From Komagataeibacter xylinus (GTDB lineage: Bacteria; Pseudomonadota; Alphaproteobacteria; Acetobacterales; Acetobacteraceae): a stretch of 64,000 nucleotides of DNA. Below the pieces are notes generated by a model. The model did no database searches. It was not told where the DNA came from and was given only the letters and a program-made list of their open reading frames with translations. The translations under genes and the position numbers were made by a program. The stretch is taken from the NCBI RefSeq assembly GCF_031081985.1, contig NZ_JARWSK010000005.1, positions 1 to 64,000 on the forward strand, read 5' to 3'. Shown here one piece after another: positions 1-8,141 of this stretch (position 1 is the stretch's first letter; the number at the start of each line of letters is the position of its first letter).

Positions 1-45
1 CTTGTCAAAGAACCGCCGGAGCAGCATCGCCGTCCGGTGAAGGGG

Positions 46-74
46 CTTTTACGGATATTAGCCCCCCCTGTCAA
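46..74 (-). promoter_or_regulatory. Leftward promoter, possibly of an rRNA operon
   Basis: On the minus strand TTGACA (74-69) is followed after 17 bases by TAAAAG (51-46). The transcript would run off the left edge. Near that edge (10-1) it reads CTTTGACAAG, which resembles the conserved leader stretch upstream of 16S rRNA in many alphaproteobacteria. The rRNA assignment is inference because no mature rRNA lies in the window. Confidence 0.4.
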
Positions 75-180
75 CGCCATGCCAAAAACCCGAAAAACAC
101 ACGGTATTCAGCCATAAAACACACTTAACATTCACAATCCGCACCAAAAAAAATGCACGCAAAGTGAAAATTATACGAAA

Positions 181-204
181 AAAGGAGGGGCAAGCCCCTC
201 CTTT
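181..204 (-). terminator. Rho-independent terminator, leftward
   Basis: AAAGGAGGGG, a four-base loop CAAG and CCCCTCCTTT form a perfect 10 bp stem. In the leftward direction it is followed by a continuous U tract (174-183 are mostly A on the plus strand). In the rightward direction only three T follow, so the leftward orientation is much better supported. Confidence 0.7.
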
Positions 205-345
205 CCTCAAATCCGGGGCCACTACCATGAGAACAGCTCTCCATCACGCTGGGCACGCCAGACAGTTCACTCTACCCAAACCACGCGACGGGCACTGATA
301 AAGCGCGCCACTCGCGCGGCAAGCATCGGGCATTGAAACATATTT
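184..345 (-). ncRNA. Candidate leftward small RNA
   Basis: On the minus strand a TATTAT/TATAAA-type -10 lies around 343-353, with no recognisable -35. About 150 bases follow that can form two hairpins, and the stretch ends in a perfect terminator with a run of seven U at 184-201. No leftward protein gene precedes this terminator, so a free-standing RNA would explain it. The sequence matches no RNA family I recognise: I see neither SRP RNA nor RNase P consensus, and 6S RNA could not be judged. The ends are approximate. Confidence 0.3.
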
Positions 346-538
346 ATATAATAAGACCCGAAAGCGCCCGCGGACTCACTCCGCTTCGAATTGATTTATC
401 GCAAGGCAGATTTCATTAAATGTCACACCCTTATAGGTGGCAGTTTGTGCTACCTTGCAAAACCTTCTTTATAGGGTTGGCAAACAGGGATAGAACCATG
501 TCATCTTGTCTTTAAGCGCGCTGACAGGCTTACTTTAA

Positions 539-1672
539 GTGTATCATATCCTTTTTCCGTATATTGCCCAGCCTCATCAGGAGTTCCATTCATTCCCGAT
601 CGCGCTGGAAATGGCGCGCCTGTATAAAGATGTTCGGGTTCACATTGCCAGCCTGACAGATGAACGCGCAGACCGGCTTCACGAGCTTTCGCGTCTCTAT
701 CCGGAGTCTTCCGTTACCTTTGATATGCTGGCCATGCCCCAGTGGATCCGCAACCACATAAAGCAGCATGGGCCGACGCCACTGAGCAAAATGGCCGTGC
801 TTTTTCTGAACAGAAATTATTTCAACAAGTTTCAGGCCATTGTCATTCCCGAGCGCACCTCGCTCTATTTACGCAAGATGGGAGTGCACAACCCCCGCCT
901 TATCTGGACCCGGCATGGCGCCGGAGACAGGGCCATCGGCTTTACCAATGACGTGCGGAAATTCGACTATATCCTGATGGCGGGCCACAAGGTTGAAGAG
1001 CGGCTGCTCCATGCGGGCACATTGCGCAAGGGGCACTATACCACTGGAATCTATGCAAAATTTGACATGGTGCGACGACTTCACGTTCAGGCACGCCCGC
1101 TTTTTGATAATGGGCGCCCCACGGTTCTCTACAACCCGCACTTCAGTCGCAGCCTGTCTTCATGGCCACGATTTGGCATGAAATTGCTGCGATATTTTGC
1201 GCAGCAGGAAAAATATAACCTCATCTTTGCCCCGCATTACCGGCTTTTCGATACAAATCGTGAGAAAAGCATGGAAATCCTGGCGCCTTTTACCCAGTTT
1301 CCCCATATGATCATTGACCTTGGCAGCGACAAAAGCGTCGACATGACCTATACCATGGCTGCCGATCTCTATCTGGGTGATGTCAGCAGTCAGGTCAGTG
1401 AATTCCTTATAAAACCGCGCCCCTGCCTTTTCCTTAACGCGCACCGGACCCCATGGCGCGGCGACCCCAATTATGAGAACTGGACCCTTGGCCCGGTCGT
1501 GGAAAACGTGGAAACAGCAGGCAATGACCTTGACAATGCTTTCCTGTCACATGCAAATTTCCTTGATCGGCAAAAAGAGTATATACACGACACATTCGGG
1601 TTTGAGCCGCCGGCAGATACGGCGGCCAAAGGCGCGAAATCGATTATTGACTTTTTGAGGGTAATTGGTTGA
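539..1672 (+). CDS. CDP-glycerol glycerophosphotransferase-like protein
   Basis: This 377-residue protein has a GTG start and resembles the CDP-glycerol:glycerophosphotransferase family (teichoic-acid-type enzymes). Visible features are an early HILFPYIAQPHQEFH segment, a WTRHGAGD segment near residue 123, FAPHYRLF near 231 and a late LGDVSSQVSEFL block followed by RPCLFLN. There is no signal peptide or obvious membrane segment, so it is probably cytosolic or peripheral. Its TGA overlaps the TTG start of the acyl-AMP ligase by four bases, so the two are co-translated. That links it to sphingolipid synthesis, possibly moving a glycerophosphate-like head group. The substrate is unknown, and other nucleotide-activated polyol transferases are possible. 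Confidence 0.65.
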   Translation: MYHILFPYIAQPHQEFHSFPIALEMARLYKDVRVHIASLTDERADRLHELSRLYPESSVTFDMLAMPQWIRNHIKQHGPTPLSKMAVLFLNRNYFNKFQAIVIPERTSLYLRKMGVHNPRLIWTRHGAGDRAIGFTNDVRKFDYILMAGHKVEERLLHAGTLRKGHYTTGIYAKFDMVRRLHVQARPLFDNGRPTVLYNPHFSRSLSSWPRFGMKLLRYFAQQEKYNLIFAPHYRLFDTNREKSMEILAPFTQFPHMIIDLGSDKSVDMTYTMAADLYLGDVSSQVSEFLIKPRPCLFLNAHRTPWRGDPNYENWTLGPVVENVETAGNDLDNAFLSHANFLDRQKEYIHDTFGFEPPADTAAKGAKSIIDFLRVIG

Positions 1673-3468
1673 ACACCGCCCATTCGCCGTTTCAAGATAC
1701 GTCTGTGGAAGTCAAATTACCGGAAATGATAAGCCTCCCGACCCCCTCCGATTCTGGTCTGCCTCGTCGTTACGGCGATTTTTCGTCGTTTCCGGCTGCG
1801 CTGGACTATGCCGCCCAGGGCAAGAGCGGCTTCAACATCTATTCCGGCAAGGGCGTCCTGCTCGAAACGCTGCCTTACAGCACGTTGCGCGAACAGGCGA
1901 TCGAGACCGGCAGGCGCCTACTGTCACTCGGGCTTGAACCGGGCGACCGGGTGGCCGTCGTAGCGGAAAGCGATGGTGACTTTGCCCGTATCTTCTTTGG
2001 CTGCCAGTATGCAGGCTTGGTGCCCGCGCCCCTGCCGCTGCCGGTCGCCTTTGGCGGGCGCGAGGGCTATGTCGGCACCCTGCGCGGCATGATCGAGGGC
2101 GCTGCGGCATCGGCCGTGGTCATCGCCTCGATCATCGCATCATGGACTGATGAGATCACGACCGGGCTGGACCTGAAGTTCTCCGGCACGCCAGCCGAAC
2201 TGCTGCAAACGCCCATTACGGTCGAAACCCTGCCCCCGGTCGGGCCGGATGACCTGTCCTATTTGCAGTTTTCCTCGGGTAGCACGCGTTTCCCCATGGG
2301 CATTGCCGTAACCCAGCGTTCGGGCATGGCCAATGCACACGCCATTGCGCTCAACGGGCTCAAGGTGCGCGAAACCGGCGATCGCTGCGTGTCGTGGCTG
2401 CCGCTTTATCATGACATGGGACTCGTTGGTTTTTTCTTAACGCCCATGACCTGCCAGCTCAGCGTCGACATGCTACCCACGCGTGAGTTCGCCCGTCGCC
2501 CCCATGTATGGCTGGACCTGATCAGCCGCAATCGCGGCACGATTTCGTACAGCCCCTCCTTTGGCTATGAGCTGTGCGCGCGTCGCGCCACCTCGATCGA
2601 GCTTGATCTCTCATCGTGGCGCGTGGCGGGCATTGGCGGCGACATGATCCGCTATCATATCCTTGAGGATTTCGCCCAGCGCTTCGCGTCCGCCGGTTTT
2701 GACAGCGGTGCCTTTACCGCCAGCTACGGCATGGCCGAGGCGACGCTGGCCATCAGCTTCGCTCCGCTTGGCAAGGGCATCTGCACCGATACGATCGACC
2801 TGCGCGCGCTCGAGACACAGGGCAAGGCCGTAGCCTCCAATGATCCGGCCCGCGCGCTGCGCACCTTCGTGCTTTGTGGCGAGGTGCTGCCGCATCACGA
2901 GCTTGAAGTCCGTGATGCGCAGGGCCGTGTGCTGGGCGACCGCGAGATCGGCACCGTCTATGTGCGTGGCCCGAGCCTGATGCAGGGCTATTTCCGCCGC
3001 CCGCAGGAAACCGCCCGCGTGGTCGATGCCGAAGGCTGGCTCAATACCGGCGATCTTGGCTACATGCTCAACGGGCAGGTTGTCATTACCGGGCGCGCCA
3101 AGGATCTGATCATCATTAACGGTCGCAACATCTGGCCGCAGGATCTGGAATGGTCGGCCGAGACCGAGATCAGCACGCTGCGCAGCCGTGACGTGGCCGT
3201 GTTCTCAGTTGATGAGGATGAAGGCGAAAAGATCGTGGCCCTCGTGCAGTGCCGCGCGACCTCGCCCGAAGCCCGTGAAACGCTGAAAACCGAAACAGCC
3301 AGCCTGTTCCGTCGGCAGCATGGGGTGGATGTGTCCATCATCTTGGTGCCGCCCCACACCCTGCCGCAGACTTCATCGGGCAAGCTGACGCGGGCTCGGG
3401 CTCGGGCCATGCTGCTTTCCGGGGCGTTCCAGCCGCTGGAAACATCCTCTTCCGTTTCCGTGGTCTGA
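1669..3468 (+). CDS. Fatty acyl-AMP ligase (FAAL-type acyl-activating enzyme)
   Basis: This 599-residue ANL-superfamily adenylating enzyme starts at TTG inside the TTGA junction with the preceding gene. The nucleotide loop is FSSGSTRFPMG (about 201-211), without the usual Lys after Pro. The core-to-C-domain hinge is GRAKDLIIINGRN (about 475) and the catalytic Lys motif is SSGKL (about 569). FAALs make acyl-AMP from fatty acid and ATP and pass the acyl group to a carrier protein rather than CoA. A dedicated ACP and serine palmitoyltransferase follow directly, so the likely role is to load the ACP with the fatty acid used in long-chain-base synthesis. CoA ligase activity is the alternative. Confidence 0.82.
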   Translation: MNTAHSPFQDTSVEVKLPEMISLPTPSDSGLPRRYGDFSSFPAALDYAAQGKSGFNIYSGKGVLLETLPYSTLREQAIETGRRLLSLGLEPGDRVAVVAESDGDFARIFFGCQYAGLVPAPLPLPVAFGGREGYVGTLRGMIEGAAASAVVIASIIASWTDEITTGLDLKFSGTPAELLQTPITVETLPPVGPDDLSYLQFSSGSTRFPMGIAVTQRSGMANAHAIALNGLKVRETGDRCVSWLPLYHDMGLVGFFLTPMTCQLSVDMLPTREFARRPHVWLDLISRNRGTISYSPSFGYELCARRATSIELDLSSWRVAGIGGDMIRYHILEDFAQRFASAGFDSGAFTASYGMAEATLAISFAPLGKGICTDTIDLRALETQGKAVASNDPARALRTFVLCGEVLPHHELEVRDAQGRVLGDREIGTVYVRGPSLMQGYFRRPQETARVVDAEGWLNTGDLGYMLNGQVVITGRAKDLIIINGRNIWPQDLEWSAETEISTLRSRDVAVFSVDEDEGEKIVALVQCRATSPEARETLKTETASLFRRQHGVDVSIILVPPHTLPQTSSGKLTRARARAMLLSGAFQPLETSSSVSVV

Positions 3469-3475
3469 CAAGTCT

Positions 3476-3499
3476 GGCAACGCATCTATATGCGTTGCC
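3476..3499 (+). terminator. Perfect hairpin between ligase and ACP genes
   Basis: GGCAACGCAT, loop CTAT, ATGCGTTGCC: a perfect 10 bp stem lying 8 bases after the ligase stop. No U tract follows, so it may be an attenuator or an mRNA 3'-end stabiliser that sets different levels of ligase and ACP rather than a classical terminator. Confidence 0.4.
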
Positions 3500-3668
3500 A
3501 TGTCAGTTCAGGATGGAAAGCAGGACTGGCCAAAAACCTGTTTTTCGCGCATAAGGCTTTGCAATGAAGGGGACCGGTTGCAGTCCCCGTCCCCGCCGCA
3601 TGCGCGGGGCGACCATTCATGCTGATCCGCTGCCTCTGGCAGGCTGGACATGCCATAAGGATGTAGGA

Positions 3669-3920
3669 ATGAGTGAAACGGTAGCGAGCGTCTCCGCGCT
3701 GATCGTGAAGACGCTGCTGGCGAACCCGAAGGTTCCCCGTGATATCAATGGCAGCAGCAAGATCGTTGAGGATCTGGCCTTCGATTCACTGGCCGTCATG
3801 AATTTCGTCATGGAAATCGAGGATACCCTCGATGTTTCCGTGCCGCTTGACCGGCTGGCCGATATCCGCACCATTGATGACCTGGCTGCCTGCATCGTTT
3901 CCCTCAAGCAGGCTTCCTGA
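3669..3920 (+). CDS. Dedicated acyl carrier protein of the sphingolipid pathway
   Basis: This 83-residue acyl carrier protein has the phosphopantetheine Ser at position 40 in the motif LAFDSLAV. I chose the ATG at 3669 because it is preceded by a purine-rich AGGATGTAGGA, and because the longer upstream frame (from 3564) adds 35 residues unlike any ACP. It is distinct from the housekeeping AcpP at 16832-17071, which has [16 protein letters not shown] around its Ser. Its position between the acyl-AMP ligase and serine palmitoyltransferase implies that it carries the acyl thioester consumed by the transferase. It lies six bases before the spt start. Confidence 0.9.
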   Translation: MSETVASVSALIVKTLLANPKVPRDINGSSKIVEDLAFDSLAVMNFVMEIEDTLDVSVPLDRLADIRTIDDLAACIVSLKQAS

Positions 3921-3926
3921 CGCATC

Positions 3927-5129
3927 ATGTCGATTTTTTCCAAATATGAAGGGCTGGCCTCCGCCCTTGCGTCCGTAACCGCTGGTGGCGGCCGCAACCC
4001 CTTCAATGTCGTGATCGAAAAGCCCATTTCCTCAACGGTGGGGCTGATCGAAGGGCGCGAGACGCTGCTGTTCGGCACCAATAACTACCTGGGGCTGAGC
4101 CAGTCACCTGCGGCAATCAAGGCTGCGATAGCCGCAGCAGAAGCCTATGGCGTGGGCACGACCGGCTCGCGCATTGCCAATGGCACGCAGGGCCTGCACC
4201 GCCAGTTGGAGGAACGGCTTTGCGCCTTCTTCCGGCGCAGGCACTGCATGGTATTCTCCACGGGCTATCAGGCCAATCTTGGCACCATTTCCGCCCTTGC
4301 GGGTAAGGATGACTACCTGCTGCTCGATGCCGACAGCCATGCCAGCATCTATGATGGCAGCCGCCTTGGCCATGCGCAGGTGATCCGCTTCCGCCATAAC
4401 GATGCCGATGACCTGCACAAGCGCCTGCGCCGCCTTGAGGGCACGCCGGGTGCGAAGCTGGTTGTGGTTGAAGGCATCTATTCCATGATGGGCGATGTGG
4501 TGCCCATGGCGGAATTCGCTGCCGTCAAGCGCGAGACCGGGGCCTGGCTGCTGGCCGATGAAGCCCACTCCGTTGGCGTGATGGGCAAGCATGGGCGCGG
4601 CGTGGCCGAGGCCGATGGCGTGGAAGATGATGTGGACTTCGTAGTCGGCACCTTCTCCAAAAGCCTGGGCACGGTGGGGGGCTACTGTGTCTCCAACCAT
4701 GACGGGCTGGACCTGATCCGCCTGTGTTCACGGCCTTACATGTTCACGGCCTCGCTGCCGCCGGAAGTCATTGCCGCAACCATGGCGGCCCTGACCGAAC
4801 TGGAAAACCACCCGGAGCTACGCACCCGCCTGATGGACAATGCCCGCAGGCTGCATGCGGGCCTTCAGGCGGCGGGCCTGCGCACTGGCCCGCAGGCAAG
4901 TCCGGTCGTATCGGTCATTCTGGATGACGTGGCGGTTGCCGTGGCGTTCTGGAACCGGCTGCTTGACCTTGGGGTTTACGTCAACCTCAGCCTGCCGCCC
5001 GCAACGCCGGACCAGCACCCGCTGCTGCGCACCTCCGTCATGGCAACGCATACGCCTGCGGAAATTGACAAGGCTGTTGATGTCTTCGCGACAGTCGCGC
5101 GCGAGATGGGACTCAGCCACGCCGCCTGA
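3927..5129 (+). CDS. spt: Serine palmitoyltransferase
   Basis: This 400-residue PLP enzyme of the alpha-oxoamine synthase family condenses L-serine with an acyl thioester to 3-ketosphinganine, the first step of sphingolipid synthesis. Visible motifs are DADSHASIYDG (His stacking on PLP), LADEAHSVG (Asp binding the pyridine N) and GTFSKSLGTVGGY with the PLP Lys at 245. The following RPYMFTASLPP segment is typical of bacterial soluble SPT and argues against KAPA synthase (BioF), although bioB occurs 21 kb away. The acyl donor is probably acyl-ACP from the gene just upstream. Its 3' end overlaps the convergent cytidylyltransferase-like gene by 17 bases. Confidence 0.9.
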   Translation: MSIFSKYEGLASALASVTAGGGRNPFNVVIEKPISSTVGLIEGRETLLFGTNNYLGLSQSPAAIKAAIAAAEAYGVGTTGSRIANGTQGLHRQLEERLCAFFRRRHCMVFSTGYQANLGTISALAGKDDYLLLDADSHASIYDGSRLGHAQVIRFRHNDADDLHKRLRRLEGTPGAKLVVVEGIYSMMGDVVPMAEFAAVKRETGAWLLADEAHSVGVMGKHGRGVAEADGVEDDVDFVVGTFSKSLGTVGGYCVSNHDGLDLIRLCSRPYMFTASLPPEVIAATMAALTELENHPELRTRLMDNARRLHAGLQAAGLRTGPQASPVVSVILDDVAVAVAFWNRLLDLGVYVNLSLPPATPDQHPLLRTSVMATHTPAEIDKAVDVFATVAREMGLSHAA

Positions 5130-6075
5130 AGAATCCTGCCTGCCGGAGCTTCCATAACAGGTACGGCAGGCAGATCAGCGGATGCTGCTCGGAAAATGGT
5201 CCAAGCGGCAGTTCAATGCCGGAGTGCCGCCTGATCTTCCAGGCAATATAGCGCGCGCCCCCTTCAAACGTGAAGGCGCCCTTGAACAGGCGGCTGACAT
5301 TGAGCACCCGCCCCAGCCGACCGCGCAGCCACCAGCCTTCATGCATGCTGCGCCGCAATTGCGGGGTCAGGCGCGGGGCAAGGCGATCCCCCTCTCGCGA
5401 GAACGGCAGGCCATCGGCCAGCCATATATCAGGCAGCAGCGCGCGATAACGCGCTTCACGCCCCTCAAGCAGGGCGGATGGCCTGCGCCCGTTCTCCACC
5501 CGCAATTCCGCGCCATAGGTGTGCGCGAACAGCGCCAGCCAGAATGCATCCGCCGTGCCCTGTTCAGGGCCAAGAGCCGCCGCCCAGCGCCCGGCCTGCC
5601 CCATGGCGCGCACCAGGCAGCCCAGTATGGCGTCAGCCGCCTCTGGCCCACGCACCCAGACCAGCCTGACCGGCTGGCAGAACCGCGCCCAGATGGTGGT
5701 GTCAAGCGTGGCCCGCCCCGTCATGCGCCGGAACTGGGCAATCGACAGGATGGCCACCTTGGCGCGGATGATGCGCCCGCCCACCGGGATCTCGTGGTAT
5801 TCAACATTGGGCGGCAAAAGGCGATTGGCCTCACGCGCGAAGTAACCAGAGGTCCAGTCTTCCAGCCGTTCCACGATGACATAAAAGTCCAGCACGCCAT
5901 CAGGGTCGGGTTCGCGCAGCACGGAGCCGTAAAACAGCACGCCCAGGGGCTGCGTCTTACCCAGCAGCTCGCATACAAACTGCGTGACAAAGGCAGGAAC
6001 CGGCTGGACCAGTTCATTGGCCAGCGTATGGGCAATGCGCCCTGCCGCGGCAAGGCGGCTGGAAGGATCAGCCAT
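5113..6075 (-). CDS. Tam41-like phosphatidate cytidylyltransferase family protein
   Basis: This protein of about 320 residues has a nucleotidyltransferase-fold signature YGSVLREPDPDGVLDFYVIVE, followed by EDW, an Asn-rich LPPNVEYHE segment and TTIWARFCQPVRLVW. This order resembles mitochondrial Tam41 phosphatidate cytidylyltransferase, which makes CDP-diacylglycerol. The ATG at 6075 is preferred because GAGGA lies nine bases upstream; the ATG at 6084 abuts it. It starts 12 bases after the lipid kinase stop, so the two form a leftward operon. By context it may activate ceramide 1-phosphate with CTP, or act in a related head-group step. The reaction is inferred. Confidence 0.6.
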   Translation of the reverse strand: MADPSSRLAAAGRIAHTLANELVQPVPAFVTQFVCELLGKTQPLGVLFYGSVLREPDPDGVLDFYVIVERLEDWTSGYFAREANRLLPPNVEYHEIPVGGRIIRAKVAILSIAQFRRMTGRATLDTTIWARFCQPVRLVWVRGPEAADAILGCLVRAMGQAGRWAAALGPEQGTADAFWLALFAHTYGAELRVENGRRPSALLEGREARYRALLPDIWLADGLPFSREGDRLAPRLTPQLRRSMHEGWWLRGRLGRVLNVSRLFKGAFTFEGGARYIAWKIRRHSGIELPLGPFSEQHPLICLPYLLWKLRQAGFFRRRG

Positions 6076-6087
6076 GGTCAGCATTCC

Positions 6088-7080
6088 TCAGGCGTGGATA
6101 AAGTCGATGGGTGCCGTGGCGGACAGCATGATCCGGCCAGACGCGCCGGGGGAAAAGACTTCCCCATCCAGCACGAAATCGGATTCAAGCGCCATTTCGA
6201 TCCGCTCTTCGCAACCGCTGCAGTAATCCGGGTTATGACGCAGCCAGGCCGGGTGCCGCCCCCGCAGCAGCGCCCAGGCCGCAGCACCGAGGCGCGAGGG
6301 CTGGCCTGCCACATGCAGGTAATTGATTACATCGGTGCGCCCGCCCGCCACGTTCCAGAACGGCCATATGCCATGCGGCAGGCGCTGGAGCGTGCTGGAC
6401 AGGAACAGAAAGCAGTTTCCATGCCGCACCGACTTCTCACCCGCCCTGAGCGTAATCGGGTTGCCCTGCATCCATTCCCGCCGTGAGCGACGGGTGAACA
6501 GATGCGCGACCGAAGACAGGAACGAGACGACAACCGCCATTTCATGGGAGTAATTGTTCAAGATGGCGGGCTGGTGGGCGAGTTCAATGCCGCGCGTAAA
6601 GGCGGCGGCCCCGTGGAACATGCCTACGACCGCAGGCTTGGCCTCGGCCTCGGGCCATTCCACAACAAGCCCGCAACGCCTGCGCACCTTCTGCCGCAGC
6701 GTGCCCGCCTCCGCAAGGCTGAGCAGCAGGTCAAGGGCCTTGCGCCCGCGCAGGCCAAAGCCCACGTCACCCGCGATCAGGTTGGTATTGCCCGAAGGCA
6801 GGATGGCAAGGGCAGGGAAACGCGCGGGGTCGTAATGGCGATGGATGGCGGTCAGCACATCGCTGACCGTGCCATCCCCCCCATCGACCACGATACAGCC
6901 CATGTCGCGCGCGGCCAGTTGCGCGATTGCGGCATCGAGAAGGGAACGGTCGGCCGGATCAATGAAATTCTCTCCCAGAAGGCTACGGGCCATCGGGGCA
7001 TACGAACTCTTGTCGCCCATATTCCGCCGGCTGCGCGGGTTATAAACAAGCGCAAAACGTCCGGTCACTGATGATTCCAT
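6088..7080 (-). CDS. Ceramide/diacylglycerol-type lipid kinase
   Basis: This 330-residue protein belongs to the diacylglycerol kinase catalytic family. The nucleotide-binding glycine motif is VVDGGDGTVSDVL (about 60-72), followed by LPSGNTNLIAGDVG, the conserved GTxNDxA-type block. Caulobacter has a related ceramide kinase (CpgB) in its ceramide phosphoglycerate locus. Next to serine palmitoyltransferase, ceramide 1-phosphate formation is the most likely role. It is transcribed divergently from the phosphoesterase gene, with 66 bases between them, and is followed by the Tam41-like gene. Diacylglycerol or sphinganine could also be the substrate. Confidence 0.72.
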   Translation of the reverse strand: MESSVTGRFALVYNPRSRRNMGDKSSYAPMARSLLGENFIDPADRSLLDAAIAQLAARDMGCIVVDGGDGTVSDVLTAIHRHYDPARFPALAILPSGNTNLIAGDVGFGLRGRKALDLLLSLAEAGTLRQKVRRRCGLVVEWPEAEAKPAVVGMFHGAAAFTRGIELAHQPAILNNYSHEMAVVVSFLSSVAHLFTRRSRREWMQGNPITLRAGEKSVRHGNCFLFLSSTLQRLPHGIWPFWNVAGGRTDVINYLHVAGQPSRLGAAAWALLRGRHPAWLRHNPDYCSGCEERIEMALESDFVLDGEVFSPGASGRIMLSATAPIDFIHA

Positions 7081-7146
7081 CCCTGTCTGAAATTTGACTT
7101 ACAGGCCATAAGCAACCATCTGCCTTCTATTGCAAGGCACGAAACG

Positions 7147-8097
7147 ATGGAACGCATCACCACACTGGCAGGCATAACACCGCCCGGCCCGGTTACTGAC
7201 CGGCCTGATGCAGGGAAAGACACCAGCTTGAACACCATCACCATAGCCCATCTTTCTGACCCGCATCTGCCGACGGAAATGTCGCCCCCGCGCCTGCGCG
7301 AGAAGCTGAACAAGCGCGTGTTCAGCCATCTTTCATGGAAGCGGCGCCGCCGTTTTTTGCACCGCCCGGAAATTCTGGCCCGCGTGATGGCCGATATCGG
7401 CAGCGCCCATGTGAACATGATCGCGCTGACTGGCGACCTGACCAATATGGGCCTGCCGGGAGAATGCCGCCACGCCCTGCGCTGGCTTGAACAGATGCCC
7501 GCCCCATGCACAGTCATACCGGGAAATCATGACACCCTTGTGCATGATAACTGGCAGCAGACCGTAGGCCTGTGGCAGCCATGGATGGGCGCACTACCCT
7601 TTCCGTTCGTGCGCCGGGTGGGCCCGGTTGCGCTGATCGGGGTCAGTTCGGCGGTGCCGACGCCCTGGTTCAGGGCCACAGGCCGCGTGGGCGCGCGCCA
7701 GGCTGCCCGCCTGGCCGCAATACTGCACGAAACAGGCAGGCAGGGGCTGTGCCGCATTGTCATGATCCACCATCCGCCCGTGCCGGGCCTCGCCATTGCC
7801 CGCAAGGCGCTCAAGGATCCCCAGCTTTTCGCCCATGGCATTGCGCGCGAAGGTGCCGAGATGGTACTCCATGGTCATATCCATACCTCCACCCTGTCTT
7901 CCCTGCCCGGCCCCGCAGGCGCGGTGCCGGTGCTGGGCATTGCGTCGGCATCGGCACGGTCACATGATCCGCTGCGCGCGGCGGCATGGAACCGGATTAC
8001 CATCACGCCACGCGATGGAGGGTATACGCTTGGTGTTACAAGGCGTTTCTTTCCGGCGGGGGAACCGGCGGGTACAACGCGGGAAACTATTTTTTGA
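7147..8097 (+). CDS. Metallophosphoesterase
   Basis: This calcineurin-like phosphoesterase shows all metal-ligand blocks: SDPH, GDLTN, GNHD, HHPP and LHGHIH. The frame opens at ATG 7147, but the conserved part begins at the TTG of 7228, giving MNTITIAHLSDPH, with AGGGAAAG upstream. That shorter 289-residue form is plausible and would leave 147 bases for the divergent promoters. No signal peptide or membrane segment is seen. It lies between the lipid kinase and the LptF-like permease, so it may dephosphorylate or hydrolyse a lipid intermediate of the sphingolipid route, much as LpxH-type enzymes do for lipid A. The substrate is unknown. Confidence 0.75.
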   Translation: MERITTLAGITPPGPVTDRPDAGKDTSLNTITIAHLSDPHLPTEMSPPRLREKLNKRVFSHLSWKRRRRFLHRPEILARVMADIGSAHVNMIALTGDLTNMGLPGECRHALRWLEQMPAPCTVIPGNHDTLVHDNWQQTVGLWQPWMGALPFPFVRRVGPVALIGVSSAVPTPWFRATGRVGARQAARLAAILHETGRQGLCRIVMIHHPPVPGLAIARKALKDPQLFAHGIAREGAEMVLHGHIHTSTLSSLPGPAGAVPVLGIASASARSHDPLRAAAWNRITITPRDGGYTLGVTRRFFPAGEPAGTTRETIF

Positions 8098-8141
8098 ATG
8101 AGTCCTCCTCCGTATCGTTTTTTGGATATAAGCACGCCTAG

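Larger units (their letters stand above)
1..538. other. Intergenic region with no protein gene
   Basis: No open reading frame of useful length is present. The left 75 bases carry a leftward promoter-like pair and the rc motif CTTTGACAAG. Bases 184-201 form a strong leftward terminator. Bases 303-320 and 226-248 can each form hairpins on the minus strand. A rightward TATAAT lies at 347-352 without a good -35 partner. A five-codon ORF (ATG at 498, TAA at 513-515) precedes the first real gene. The region probably separates a leftward unit off the window (perhaps an rRNA operon) from the sphingolipid genes. Confidence 0.6.

Noticed and set aside
3927-5129. KAPA synthase (BioF) for the PLP enzyme
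   Set aside because: The RPYMFTASLPP and GTFSKSLGTVGGY blocks and the acyl-AMP ligase/ACP context fit serine palmitoyltransferase; bioB lies 21 kb away.
5182-6486. A 434-residue frame opposite the cytidylyltransferase-like gene
   Set aside because: No recognisable domain; the minus-strand proteins have clear motifs.
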